A DNA stretch of 14,389 bases, taken from the NCBI GenBank assembly GCA_947472635.1, contig CANJDY010000028.1, positions 1 to 14,389 on the forward strand, read 5' to 3'. The position numbers and the translations under genes were made by a program. This stretch comes from Chitinophagaceae bacterium. Lineage in GTDB: Bacteria > Bacteroidota > Bacteroidia > Chitinophagales > Chitinophagaceae. This document shows, in pieces, positions 1 to 7,047 of this stretch. Numbering within the stretch: position 1 is the first letter of the stretch; each line of letters starts with the position of its first letter. Under the pieces are notes generated by a model, which saw only the letters and a program-made list of their open reading frames with translations, made no database searches and was not told the DNA's origin.

Positions 1-974
1 ACAATATTGACAGTTTCAAATGTACCCGTGTCTACCTGAATGATGGGAATAACTGTTTCGAGTCCCTCTATCAATTGAATGATGGGCTCCTCAATTTCGA
101 GACCTCCCGAAAGAATCATTCCAGCCACTTTAGGATAATTTTTTGAAAGATTGGCCTGCAACATGGCGACAATAATATCCGCCCTGTCGCCGGGAGTTAC
201 AATCAGGGTGTTTTCCTTCAGTCGAGTAAGGCAATTCCTTAATTGCATGGCACCAACGATAAAGTGGTCTACCTGATTAGATAAAAGTTGCTGTCCAAAT
301 AACAATTTCCCTTTTACCGCATCCATAATTTCTTTCATCGTTGGATTACCCAAGTCCTTGTTAAATGGAATGACCGCACTTAATACATTTTTCGGTAACC
401 TAGCCTGTAATATCTGTTTCAATGAATCTACATTGGTGGGTGGTATCCTATTGGCTATCATGGCTAACACCGACACTTCTTTATCCTGCAGCACCTGATA
501 GTTGGATAAAATACTGTTACCTATTTCCTCGGGGGTATTGGTATCACCACGGGTAATTAGTATCAGCGGGATACCCAGATTTTTGGCAATTTCTAAATTT
601 GAATCAAATTCAAAAGAAGCACTATCACCATTAAAACCAGTTCCTTCTACCACCACAAAATCGTTGGTCTCTTCCAGTTTTTTAAACTTTGCAATAATGG
701 TATCAATGATATATCCATTATTTCCCTCACTTCGGTGTTGTAAAAATTCGTCATAAGTAAATGCAAAAGTGTCCTCATAAGTAAGCGGCAAGCCGAATTG
801 AGCCAATATCGTTTCAATATGTACGTCTTTATTTTTTTTTACCCGCTCATTCACAACAGGTTTGAAATAGGCGATTTTTTTTATCTTTCCAACCAATATA
901 TTTAAAAGACCTAAAGTAATGAGAGACTTGCCGCTATTAGGTTCACAAGAAGCGATGTAAATTGCCTTAGACAT
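1..974 (-). CDS. pta: Phosphate acetyltransferase, N-terminal part (cut by window edge)
   Basis: Reading leftward from an ATG at 974, an open frame of 324 residues continues past the window edge, so only the N-terminal part is visible. Residues 1-about 220 form a BioD-like P-loop domain: after a short beta strand there is EPNSGKS (residues 11-17, Walker A lysine K16), and a second hydrophobic strand ends in VVVEGTG (107-113). From about 225 the sequence fits a DRTGG domain, with TPGDRADI at 260-267. This order of domains is that of long-form phosphate acetyltransferases, which convert acetyl-CoA and phosphate to acetyl phosphate and CoA; the catalytic C-terminal domain would lie outside the window. 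E. coli Pta has a degenerate P-loop, whereas this one keeps the GKS. A stand-alone AAA/DRTGG protein cannot be excluded without the missing part. The gene lies downstream of clpX but is separated from it by a terminator and 313 bases. Confidence 0.83.
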   Translation of the reverse strand, partial: MSKAIYIASCEPNSGKSLITLGLLNILVGKIKKIAYFKPVVNERVKKNKDVHIETILAQFGLPLTYEDTFAFTYDEFLQHRSEGNNGYIIDTIIAKFKKLEETNDFVVVEGTGFNGDSASFEFDSNLEIAKNLGIPLILITRGDTNTPEEIGNSILSNYQVLQDKEVSVLAMIANRIPPTNVDSLKQILQARLPKNVLSAVIPFNKDLGNPTMKEIMDAVKGKLLFGQQLLSNQVDHFIVGAMQLRNCLTRLKENTLIVTPGDRADIIVAMLQANLSKNYPKVAGMILSGGLEIEEPIIQLIEGLETVIPIIQVDTGTFETVNI

Positions 975-1236
975 GCGATATTTTTTTTGATACTAGCTGA
1001 AATGTTGGCAAAAATCGGTGAAATATTAAGTTTGCAGTATGACATGAATCATGAAGATGACTAACATTGGTAGCTACCCTAAAAAAAAGTAAATTTCCAG
1101 GTGTATTTTCTTTTCTTAGTTTTAGAAACTGAGCTGCCTATGAAATGCTTACTGTACAAAACCATTCAGCCCCTTCAAATTGAATTTTCGGAAAATGAAA
1201 TGACCCAGTTTTCTACTATGCTTTTTTAGGGGGCAT
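975..1236 (-). promoter_or_regulatory. Non-coding region upstream of pta
   Basis: This stretch between the pta start and the clpX terminator shows no supportable gene. It holds two short dyads that could be operators or hairpins for pta: CATGA-A-TCATG at 1043-1053 and the perfect palindrome GGTAGCTACC at 1069-1078. A third imperfect hairpin, CTTAGTTT-TAG-AAACTGAG, lies at 1115-1133. No good TAnnTTTG box was found on the minus strand; TACTTTTT (minus strand, near 1084-1091) is the nearest candidate. A 29-codon ATG frame at 1140-1229 has no support. Confidence 0.3.
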
Positions 1237-1271
1237 AAAAAAAGGGCTCTATCAAATTGATAAAGCCCTTT
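1237..1271 (-). terminator. Intrinsic terminator of clpX
   Basis: On the minus strand a 14-base-pair stem (arms 1258-1271 and 1241-1254, one G-U pair, otherwise complete) with a 3-base loop is followed at once by seven U residues (A run at 1237-1243 on the plus strand). It lies 17 bases past the clpX stop codon. This is a textbook Rho-independent terminator. On the plus strand the stem carries one C-A mismatch, but A residues also follow there, so it mainly serves the minus strand. Confidence 0.9.
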
Positions 1272-1287
1272 CAAAAAAAATTATTTT

Positions 1288-2529
1288 CTAAGCAACCTTC
1301 AACATGCTTATTTTACTTAAATTAAATTTGCGTTGGGCATATTCCAGGGTAACGGAAAACACCTTCAACTTTTGAGAAGGTAATTCATACATGGCATCCG
1401 TTAGGATACTTTCACAAATACTTCTTAACCCACGGGCACCCAATTTATATTCTAGTGCTTTCTCCACCATAAAATCAAATACCGGCTCCTCAAATTTTAA
1501 TTCAATTCCTTCTATTTCAAATAGGCGGGTAAACTGCTTAATCAAAGCATTTTTGGGTTCGGTCAATATATTGCGAAGGGTAGGTGCATCCAAAGGGTTG
1601 AGGTAAGTAATAACCGGCAGGCGTCCCAATAACTCGGGAATCAATCCAAATTGTTTTAGATCCACTGCATTCACAAACTGAAGCAAGTTTTTTTGCTGAA
1701 ACTCCTGCAATTCTTTGTTCACACTAAATCCAATTGCGTGTGTATTAACCCTGCGGGCAATAATTCTATCAACCCCATCAAATGCGCCACCACAAATAAA
1801 TAAAATATTAGAAGTATTGACTTTCACTAATTTTTGCTCAGGGTGTTTGCGTCCTCCTTGCGGTGGCACTAACACTTCTGTTCCTTCCAACAATTTTAAC
1901 AAACCCTGCTGCACCCCTTCCCCACTCACATCCCTAGTAATGGAGGGGTTATCACTCTTACGGGCCACTTTATCAATTTCATCTATAAAAACAATTCCCT
2001 TTTCTGCAGCAGCTACATCATAGTTACAGGCTTGTAGCAACCTACTTAGCATACTTTCTACATCTTCCCCAACATAGCCAGCCTCTGTAAAAACGGTAGC
2101 ATCTACGATAGCAAAGGGCACGTTCAACATACGGGCAATCGATTTAGCAAGCAGGGTTTTCCCTGTGCCCGTTTCCCCTACCATGATGATATTACTTTTT
2201 TCTATTTCTACTTCATTCTCCACTTTTTGATTGAGCCGCTTATAATGATTGTATACAGCCACAGCCAATATTTTTTTTGCATCATCTTGGCCAATTACAT
2301 ACTCGTCTAGAAATTTCTTTATCTCTATGGGTTTTTTAACGGTAAGTTTATTTGCATTACCACCATTTTTTTTGTCATCCGGAAAAACCATCAACTCCTG
2401 GCCAATAATCTCCTGGGCATGCTCCACACAATTTTCACAAATATGTCCTTCCTGACCAGCGATTAATATTTTAACCTCTTCGCGGCTTCTGCCACAAAAA
2501 GAACAATGTAAGGTTTGTTGTTTTGCCAT
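1288..2529 (-). CDS. clpX: ATP-dependent Clp protease ATP-binding subunit ClpX
   Basis: ClpX is the hexameric AAA+ unfoldase that recognises tagged or adaptor-delivered proteins in the cytoplasm and threads them into ClpP. The 413-residue product is close to the family length (424 in E. coli) and has all hallmarks. The N-terminal zinc-binding domain carries C9, C12, C31 and C34. Walker A is GETGTGKT at 118-125 and the pore-1 loop is GYVGED at 151-156. Walker B is IVFIDE at 179-184, the RKH pore loop is at 227-229, and the ClpP-docking IGF loop is at 266-268. The sensor-2 motif GARGLR lies at 364-369. The ATG at 2529 directly precedes the conserved zinc domain. Upstream on the same strand are the kinase-like gene and two clpP genes, giving a tig-clpP-clpX cluster; a strong terminator closes the gene. 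Nothing appears broken. Confidence 0.98.
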   Translation of the reverse strand: MAKQQTLHCSFCGRSREEVKILIAGQEGHICENCVEHAQEIIGQELMVFPDDKKNGGNANKLTVKKPIEIKKFLDEYVIGQDDAKKILAVAVYNHYKRLNQKVENEVEIEKSNIIMVGETGTGKTLLAKSIARMLNVPFAIVDATVFTEAGYVGEDVESMLSRLLQACNYDVAAAEKGIVFIDEIDKVARKSDNPSITRDVSGEGVQQGLLKLLEGTEVLVPPQGGRKHPEQKLVKVNTSNILFICGGAFDGVDRIIARRVNTHAIGFSVNKELQEFQQKNLLQFVNAVDLKQFGLIPELLGRLPVITYLNPLDAPTLRNILTEPKNALIKQFTRLFEIEGIELKFEEPVFDFMVEKALEYKLGARGLRSICESILTDAMYELPSQKLKVFSVTLEYAQRKFNLSKISMLKVA

Positions 2530-2571
2530 TATACTTTTTTTATTCCCCTTTTATTTATAAAAAACGAAGTG

Positions 2572-2579
2572 TAAAGATA
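2572..2579 (-). promoter_or_regulatory. Candidate -7 box for clpX
   Basis: The minus strand reads TATCTTTA, one base off the Bacteroidota -7 consensus TAnnTTTG, 42 bases before the clpX ATG. A TTTG lies upstream, but with only 13 bases between, shorter than the usual spacing of about 19-21, so the -33 element is uncertain. A separate promoter for clpX would fit the terminator after clpP2. Confidence 0.35.
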
Positions 2580-2640
2580 CGCAACCATTTGCCAAATGCT
2601 ACTTTGCAGACAACTCAAAAGGGGAAAACGATGCAGCGTG

Positions 2641-2707
2641 GCCTATAATTTAAGCCTCCAATAGCCTATTATAGGCAATTGCACTATTGAAATTTGAAAA
2701 TTTCAAT
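2641..2707. repeat. Cluster of inverted repeats between kinase-like gene and clpX
   Basis: Three perfect dyads lie within 67 bases. GCCTATAAT (2641-2649) pairs with ATTATAGGC (2668-2676). GCCTAT-T-ATAGGC lies at 2664-2676 and shares the same right arm, so the two hairpins are mutually exclusive. ATTGAAATTT (2686-2695) and AAATTTCAAT (2698-2707) are 10-base arms 2 bases apart, ending at the stop codon of the upstream gene. The region may act as a weak terminator or 3' stabiliser for the kinase-like gene, or as a leader structure for clpX. A run of U residues is lacking, so it is not a classic terminator. Confidence 0.55.
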
Positions 2708-3789
2708 CAAAACGAATTTTTTAAATACAATTGCAAACCCCTTTCTAGCTGCTCCTTTACAATGGCCCCCATGGTAGTGCAGGAGCTAAATTGGATTGTT
2801 TTGAAATAGTCGTTTAATTCACTGCGTAAGAGCAGCATTTTATAATTTTCTGACAACTCATCCTGGACCATACTATCAAATAATGCTACTGATTGCCTTC
2901 CAAAAATTAGTATTTTTTTTGCCATGGCTGCCAATTCAGCCTGCTGAATTAGCTCAATTTCAGGGTTATTGAGGTTTTTTAGCACCATTTCTACATACGC
3001 CTCATTTTCTTTATAAAGCTGGGGAAAATAGCAACTCTTGCTGCCCTCATAGCATTGCTGATCAAAATCAATAGCGCGAATGACATATTGAGTTGGTTCA
3101 CTTTCGGAAACGCTATTAACCACAAAATTATAGCACCGCATATCACCCAGTAAGCGCACAAAACAACTTTCACTGAAACGGACAAACGCTTTGGCAATAT
3201 TCTTTTTTTCAACTTGCGACAATAGCTTGTTATTCTGAAGAAAGACATCGCCAGGTACCCCTTCAATATGCTCTTCCACCAGCGTATTTTTATGACACAA
3301 AAAATTAATGGGATGTGGGGTAAGCAGGTGTTCTAATTCTAATCCATACACGCGTGAAGCATCTGCCAATTTAATATAAAAAAAATCAACAGTACCATTA
3401 GCTGAATCCACAATTTTTATTCTAAAAGGGACACTGTTGCCATACTCACAAAAATCAATTCGCTCAATTTGGTAGTCAGTTTGCTGAGCCGCAACACAAT
3501 GTCGCTTAATCAGCTGATAGGTTTTAATCAAATTAGAAGTGATGGCTTGCAGTTGATCGGGTGAATACACTGCATTTTCCCAATGGGTCCATTTACCCGC
3601 TTTGTCCTTTAAAGAGTCTGCATAGCTATAATTGATTAGGTCGCTGTAAAGAATGGGCAATGCGATATCCCTTCCATATTGTTGCAAATAAGTGCTGAAC
3701 TGATCACTTATCGGAAAGGCATCTTTTTGCATCATTGACCGGACTGATGGCCGGCTATTATTTGCATGAATGATTTCAGTGAACTTCAT
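2707..3789 (-). CDS. Unrecognised protein with protein-kinase-like fold motifs
   Basis: The 360-residue product does not match a family I can name. Several motifs occur in the order and spacing of a protein-kinase-like (kinase/aminoglycoside phosphotransferase) catalytic core. FYIKLAD (137-143) could be beta-3 with lysine K140, and VEEHIEG (171-177) could be the hinge. LGDMRCYNFVV (214-224) has the D-x4-N spacing of a catalytic loop (D216, N221). IDFDQQ (240-245) could be the DFG-like metal site (D241, D243). An N-terminal region of about 100 residues and a helical C-terminal region of about 110 flank this core. No signal peptide or membrane segment is seen, so it is probably cytoplasmic. It sits between clpP2 and clpX, cut off from clpP2 by a terminator. 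The fold call is inference from short motifs. The gene is intact and its base composition looks like that of its neighbours. Confidence 0.8.
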   Translation of the reverse strand: MKFTEIIHANNSRPSVRSMMQKDAFPISDQFSTYLQQYGRDIALPILYSDLINYSYADSLKDKAGKWTHWENAVYSPDQLQAITSNLIKTYQLIKRHCVAAQQTDYQIERIDFCEYGNSVPFRIKIVDSANGTVDFFYIKLADASRVYGLELEHLLTPHPINFLCHKNTLVEEHIEGVPGDVFLQNNKLLSQVEKKNIAKAFVRFSESCFVRLLGDMRCYNFVVNSVSESEPTQYVIRAIDFDQQCYEGSKSCYFPQLYKENEAYVEMVLKNLNNPEIELIQQAELAAMAKKILIFGRQSVALFDSMVQDELSENYKMLLLRSELNDYFKTIQFSSCTTMGAIVKEQLERGLQLYLKNSF

Positions 3790-3793
3790 TTTG

Positions 3794-3801
3794 TAAAGGT
3801 A
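3794..3801 (-). promoter_or_regulatory. Candidate -7 box for the kinase-like gene
   Basis: The minus strand reads TACCTTTA (TAnnTTTA, one base from consensus) only 4 bases before the ATG at 3789. If used, the transcript would be nearly leaderless. No clear -33 TTTG is present; a TTTT lies 22 bases upstream in the tail of the clpP2 terminator. A promoter is expected here because of that terminator, but this exact site is weakly supported. Confidence 0.28.
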
Positions 3802-3823
3802 TTTAGTAAATTGAAGGGCGCAT

Positions 3824-3850
3824 AAAAAAGCCCCAACTAAATGGGGCTTT
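3824..3850 (-). terminator. Intrinsic terminator of clpP2
   Basis: On the minus strand AAAGCCCC (from 3850) pairs perfectly with GGGGCTTT across an 8-base loop, and the U tract (A run 3824-3829 on the plus strand) follows. It lies 22 bases past the clpP2 stop codon and separates the clpP genes from the kinase-like gene. Confidence 0.88.
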
Positions 3851-3872
3851 CAAATAAAATGAAAGATGCACT

Positions 3873-4499
3873 TTACAATTTATCCAACAAGCCGTCTACA
3901 ATGCCGTATTCAACGGACTCCTTGGCATCCATCCAGTAATCACGGTCAAAATCCTTCATCACCTTTTCGAAGGTTTGGCCACAATTATCAGCCAAAATAC
4001 GCGCACCCAATTGCTTTATTTTCATTATTTGAATTGCCATAATTTCCAAATCTGCACTCACACCTTGACCGCCGCCGCTTGGCTGGTGAATCATTACCTG
4101 TCCACTTGGGAAAATAAAACGGCGGTCTTTGGCTCCGCCACTAAGTAAGATACTGCCCATACTTGCTGCCATACCCATACATACGGTACTCACCGGCGAG
4201 CTAATCATTTGCATGGTATCATAAATTACCATTCCACTGGTGACTACTCCTCCCGGACTATTGATGTAAAAAGTAATTTCTTTTCCAGGATCAATGGCTT
4301 CGAGATAGAGTAAGCGTGCGGTTATATCCTTGGCACTCTTATCATCCACTACGCCCCATAAAAATATTTTACGTTGCTCAATAAATTTCTTGTCGAACTG
4401 CCATCCGCTCACCATTTTTTCCATCGGATTTTCAGGCAATTCCTTGGGTGTTTCTTCTTCGTCTTCGAAGCGAATGCGATTGTTGCTATAAAGATTCAT
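3873..4499 (-). CDS. clpP: ATP-dependent Clp protease proteolytic subunit, second copy (ClpP2)
   Basis: This is a ClpP-family serine peptidase of 208 residues, the usual length. Its catalytic triad is complete: S113 in MGMAASMG (108-115), H138 in VMIHQP (135-140), and D187 in FDRDYWM (184-190). INSPGG (79-84), the oxyanion-region signature, is intact. The N terminus (about 1-45) differs from classical ClpP: an acidic EDEEE stretch is followed by [17 protein letters not shown], where ClpP1 has DVYSRLMMDRIIFMG. It is therefore a diverged paralogue rather than a recent duplicate. It lies 108 bases downstream of clpP1 on the same strand and is followed by a strong terminator, so the two are probably cotranscribed. 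It may form mixed rings with ClpP1 (inference). The ATG at 4499 is the only sensible start. Confidence 0.95.
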   Translation of the reverse strand: MNLYSNNRIRFEDEEETPKELPENPMEKMVSGWQFDKKFIEQRKIFLWGVVDDKSAKDITARLLYLEAIDPGKEITFYINSPGGVVTSGMVIYDTMQMISSPVSTVCMGMAASMGSILLSGGAKDRRFIFPSGQVMIHQPSGGGQGVSADLEIMAIQIMKIKQLGARILADNCGQTFEKVMKDFDRDYWMDAKESVEYGIVDGLLDKL

Positions 4500-4607
4500 A
4501 ACTTATTTTTTTAACTCAAACCCCAATGGGAGATGTAAGTGATTGTTAATTTACTGCAAATACTGCTTAGCGTAACAAAGTGATTAAATATTGTTATCGA
4601 AAGACCA

Positions 4608-5300
4608 TTACTCTTTTTTGGCCTTCCTTGGGTTAGTAGTCAACACTTCGTCAACAATGCCATACTCTTTTGCCTCGGTAGAGGTCATCCAATAATCCCT
4701 GCTACAATCGACTGCTACTTTATCGAATGGCTGTCCAGTATGATTGGAGATTACCTCGTAAAGTTCCTTTTTGATTTTTTTTACTTCATTCACCGTGATT
4801 TCAATATCGCTGGCTTGGCCCCCGGCACCGGCACTTGGCTGGTGAAGCATGATGCGGCTATGCTTTAAAGCTGTCCTTTTGCCTGGAGAACCGGCACACA
4901 TCAATACTGCTGCCATACTTGCTGCAATACCTGTACAGATAGTTGCGATATCGGGTGTTACAAACTGCATGGTGTCATACATGCCCAATCCTGCATACAC
5001 ATTGCCACCTGGAGAATTGATGTACATCTGGATATCCTTGGTTCGGTCGGTACTTTCCAGAAATAAAAATTGTGCAGTGATAATATTGGCCACTTCGTCT
5101 GTGACAGGATAACCCATAAAAATGATGCGATCCATCATCAATCGGCTATAAACATCCATTACAGCAACATTCATTGGCCTTTCCTCGATAATGTTGGGCG
5201 TAAGATTGGTAACGTTATGTTTAATATAACTATCCAATGTATTACTACTGATACCGCGGTGCTTTACAGCATATTTTTCAAATTCTTTTCCAAAGTTCAT
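4608..5300 (-). CDS. clpP: ATP-dependent Clp protease proteolytic subunit, first copy (ClpP1)
   Basis: This is the barrel-forming serine peptidase that degrades substrates unfolded by ClpX. The 230-residue product carries the triad S128 in TGIAASM (123-129), H153 in MLHQP (151-155) and D202 in CSRDYWM (199-205), and the INSPGG signature (94-99). Residues 48-63 (MDVYSRLMMDRIIFMG) match the standard start of the ClpP fold. About 40 residues precede it, longer than the short propeptide of E. coli ClpP, and some may be removed on maturation. The C terminus is a basic tail (PRKAKKE). It follows tig across a gap containing a terminator and a good promoter, and precedes clpP2. This copy is the closer to canonical ClpP. 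Confidence 0.97.
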   Translation of the reverse strand: MNFGKEFEKYAVKHRGISSNTLDSYIKHNVTNLTPNIIEERPMNVAVMDVYSRLMMDRIIFMGYPVTDEVANIITAQFLFLESTDRTKDIQMYINSPGGNVYAGLGMYDTMQFVTPDIATICTGIAASMAAVLMCAGSPGKRTALKHSRIMLHQPSAGAGGQASDIEITVNEVKKIKKELYEVISNHTGQPFDKVAVDCSRDYWMTSTEAKEYGIVDEVLTTNPRKAKKE

Positions 5301-5321
5301 CTGATATATTATTTAGAATAA

Positions 5322-5348
5322 CAAATATAGTTGATTGGAGAACCCAAA
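5322..5348 (-). promoter_or_regulatory. Promoter of clpP1 (and probably clpP2)
   Basis: The minus strand carries TATATTTG at 5329-5322, an exact match to the Bacteroidota -7 consensus TAnnTTTG, with TTTG upstream (5348-5345). The spacer is 15 bases, somewhat short. Transcription would start near 5315, giving a leader of roughly 15 bases before the ATG at 5300. A promoter here agrees with the terminators upstream of it. Confidence 0.6.
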
Positions 5349-5359
5349 TATTATGCTAT

Positions 5360-5463
5360 AAAAAAAAGGGCGACAAAAAGTCGTAATCCCTGTCGAATGA
5401 CAGTACCGATGGTCTGATTTGTGGGACAGTTTTTTAATTCCCTTATTTCTGTAATTAAAAAAC
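5360..5463. repeat. Tandem hairpins between tig and clpP1, possible small repeat element
   Basis: Three inverted repeats lie in about 100 bases. CGAC-AAAAA-GTCG (5371-5383), flanked by GGG (5368-5370) and CCC (5388-5390), is followed on the minus strand by eight U residues and so resembles a second minus-strand terminator. CTGTC-GAAT-GACAG lies at 5390-5403. GTTTTTTAATT (5429-5439) pairs with AATTAAAAAAC (5453-5463). No gene is supported: a 78-codon minus-strand frame from 5549 runs through the tig terminator and these hairpins and looks accidental. The dense structure could be a dispersed repeat element or a transcript-insulating region. Confidence 0.5.
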
Positions 5464-5500
5464 AGAGTTTCCTGAAGCCAATCCCCATCATCCGCGGGAC

Positions 5501-5528
5501 AAAAAAAGCCGAAGCAGTAAGCTTCGGC
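5501..5528 (-). terminator. Intrinsic terminator of tig
   Basis: GCCGAAGC (5508-5515) and GCTTCGGC (5521-5528) form a perfect 8-base GC-rich stem with a 5-base loop. On the minus strand seven U residues follow (A run 5501-5507). It lies 46 bases past the tig stop codon. Confidence 0.92.
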
Positions 5529-5574
5529 GAAAGATGTATGTTCCATCACTTTGGGTAAAAGTGAATTTCATTGA

Positions 5575-6936
5575 TTAATGGTGGTGCTGCATACCAGTCA
5601 ACTCATCGGCAGTAACCAATTTTTCTTTTGGTTTAACCTGACTTTCGGCGTAGCTGAATAATTTGTCCGTTATCATCCGACGATAGCTCGCATCTACCTG
5701 CTTCTCGTCTTTCATCATTTGCTCTACATAGCTATCCAACCAGCTAGTATCGTCTCCAAGGCTCATCGTTCCAAAATAACGCATTACTTCAGTTTTCATC
5801 GATGCTTTCAACTCTTCTGGTGTTACCTGCAAATTGTTCTCCTTGATTAATTTATCACTGATTAGGGTCCATTTTAACTGGCTGCTGAATGTTGGGTATT
5901 CATCTTCTGCCTGTTGGGCAGTTTTACGCTCTTCACTGCCAGTTTGTAACCAACGCTTTAAAAACTCAGCGGGAAATTCAATTTTTGTATCATCCAACAA
6001 CAGATGGTACAGTTGGTCGTGAAGTTGATTGCGACTTTGACCTTCCCAATATTGTTCTATTTCTTCCTTTAATTTTTTTCTGAATTCATCTTCCGTTGCC
6101 ACCGCTGCACCTGGAAATACTTCATTAAAGAATTCCTCGTTCAATTCCCTTTTTTCAACCAAGGCAATTTTAACGATGGTGAGCTGAAAGAATTTTTTTG
6201 CAGCAGTTTTGTCATCCTTTTCATATCCTAAATCCTGCAATATTGCCTCTAGTTTGTCAGCCTCTAAGGCCTTAGATAACTGGATTACTAAAGTGTCGTC
6301 TTTCTTTTTGCCTTTTAGCTGTTTTTGGGTGGCAGAAGTGAAATATTTTAAGATAACGGAACTTTCTTTACTGATACCATCGGGAGTGATTGTGCCTTCC
6401 TTATCAGATTCCGTAAAAAGAACATTCAACACATTTTCCTCATTATCAACGGTTTCAGGCTCATTCATTTTTCCACCTTTAACTTGCATGCGACCAACCT
6501 CTTCTTCTACCATCTCGTCGGTTACCTTCACTTTGTGGAGGGTAATTTTGGCCTTATCAAGTGGTGCAATTTGAAAAGCAGGCTTCAAACCTATTTCGAA
6601 CCCAAATTCATAATCAGTAGGGTTATTTACATCCATACTACGTATATCTGCATCCAAAGCCAGGGGCTGGGCAAAAATGTCGGGTTTTTCGGTATCCAGG
6701 TAAGTATACAACTGTTTTTCAACTGTTTTCAACACCTCATCTGTAAAAATAGAAGGTCCGTACATCTTTTTGATCATGCCAGCTGGAACCATTCCTTTTC
6801 TAAAACCAGGCATATTTACGGTCTTGCTATACTCTTTTAATTTTTTTTCAAACGTAGGAAAATAGTCTTCTTTACTTACTTTAATAGTAATCTTGTCATT
6901 GAGGAGACCAATATTGTCTCTTGCTACTGTTGCCAT
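5575..6936 (-). CDS. tig: Trigger factor, ribosome-associated chaperone
   Basis: Trigger factor binds at the ribosomal exit tunnel and shields nascent chains. The ribosome-binding signature GFRKGMVP lies at residues 44-51, followed by the typical MIKKMYGPSIFTDEV segment. The product is 453 residues from the ATG at 6936 (MATVARDNIG), in the family range. The frame stays open to an ATG at 7020, but those 28 extra residues are hydrophobic, run through a repeat cluster, and would push the conserved domain away from the N terminus, so 6936 is preferred. The central region (about 150-262), where an FKBP-type prolyl isomerase domain belongs, lacks the PGFE-type active-site signature and may be inactive. 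The C-terminal helical chaperone region ends in three histidines. It is the first gene of the tig-clpP-clpX cluster, with its own terminator. Confidence 0.96.
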   Translation of the reverse strand: MATVARDNIGLLNDKITIKVSKEDYFPTFEKKLKEYSKTVNMPGFRKGMVPAGMIKKMYGPSIFTDEVLKTVEKQLYTYLDTEKPDIFAQPLALDADIRSMDVNNPTDYEFGFEIGLKPAFQIAPLDKAKITLHKVKVTDEMVEEEVGRMQVKGGKMNEPETVDNEENVLNVLFTESDKEGTITPDGISKESSVILKYFTSATQKQLKGKKKDDTLVIQLSKALEADKLEAILQDLGYEKDDKTAAKKFFQLTIVKIALVEKRELNEEFFNEVFPGAAVATEDEFRKKLKEEIEQYWEGQSRNQLHDQLYHLLLDDTKIEFPAEFLKRWLQTGSEERKTAQQAEDEYPTFSSQLKWTLISDKLIKENNLQVTPEELKASMKTEVMRYFGTMSLGDDTSWLDSYVEQMMKDEKQVDASYRRMITDKLFSYAESQVKPKEKLVTADELTGMQHHH

Positions 6937-6946
6937 AATGGAGAAA

Positions 6947-7039
6947 GGTTGATAGGTTTTAAAGTTAAAAAGTTGATAAGGGAGTGTAAAAAGTAAGCAA
7001 AATAGCTGCTCACTTATCAACCACTCAACTTATCAACTT
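6947..7039. repeat. Quartet of GTTGATAAG-type repeats upstream of tig
   Basis: Four copies of a 9-base motif lie between tRNA-Leu and tig: GTTGATAGG (6948-6956), GTTGATAAG (6972-6980), CTTATCAAC (7013-7021) and CTTATCAAC (7029-7037). The first two face one way and the last two the other. The second and fourth extend to 11-base perfect arms (6970-6980 with 7029-7039). They could form alternative hairpins in the tig leader or serve as paired binding sites; the minus-strand promoter candidate for tig lies between them. Confidence 0.7.
6998..7028 (-). promoter_or_regulatory. Candidate promoter of tig
   Basis: On the minus strand TTG (7028-7026) is followed after 21 bases by TATTTTG (7004-6998), close to the Bacteroidota TTTG / TAnnTTTG pair but one base short in the -7 box. 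TACTTTTT a few bases further downstream is an alternative -7 box. The upstream element overlaps one of the GTTGATAAG repeats, so repeat-bound factors could affect it. Confidence 0.35.
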
Positions 7040-7047
7040 ACAAATTG

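Noticed and set aside
1140..1229. 29-codon ATG frame upstream of pta (plus strand)
   Set aside because: It is too short to assess, with no promoter or conserved pattern, and could arise by chance.
2991..3266. 91-codon minus-strand frame inside the kinase-like gene
   Set aside because: It overlaps the longer frame on the same strand in another phase. The longer frame holds the ordered kinase-like motifs, while this one is only hydrophobic low-information sequence.
5313..5549. 78-codon minus-strand frame between tig and clpP1
   Set aside because: It spans the tig terminator, several hairpins and the clpP1 promoter. It is rich in Cys, His and Phe with no domain-like pattern, so it is treated as accidental.
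6937..7020. N-terminal extension of tig by 28 residues
   Set aside because: The extension reads through the GTTGATAAG repeats and precedes a family-typical start (MATVARDNIG) at 6936.
6947..7039. CRISPR-like array from the repeated GTTGATAAG motif
   Set aside because: The repeats are only 9-11 bases, in mixed orientation with irregular spacing, and there are no cas genes.
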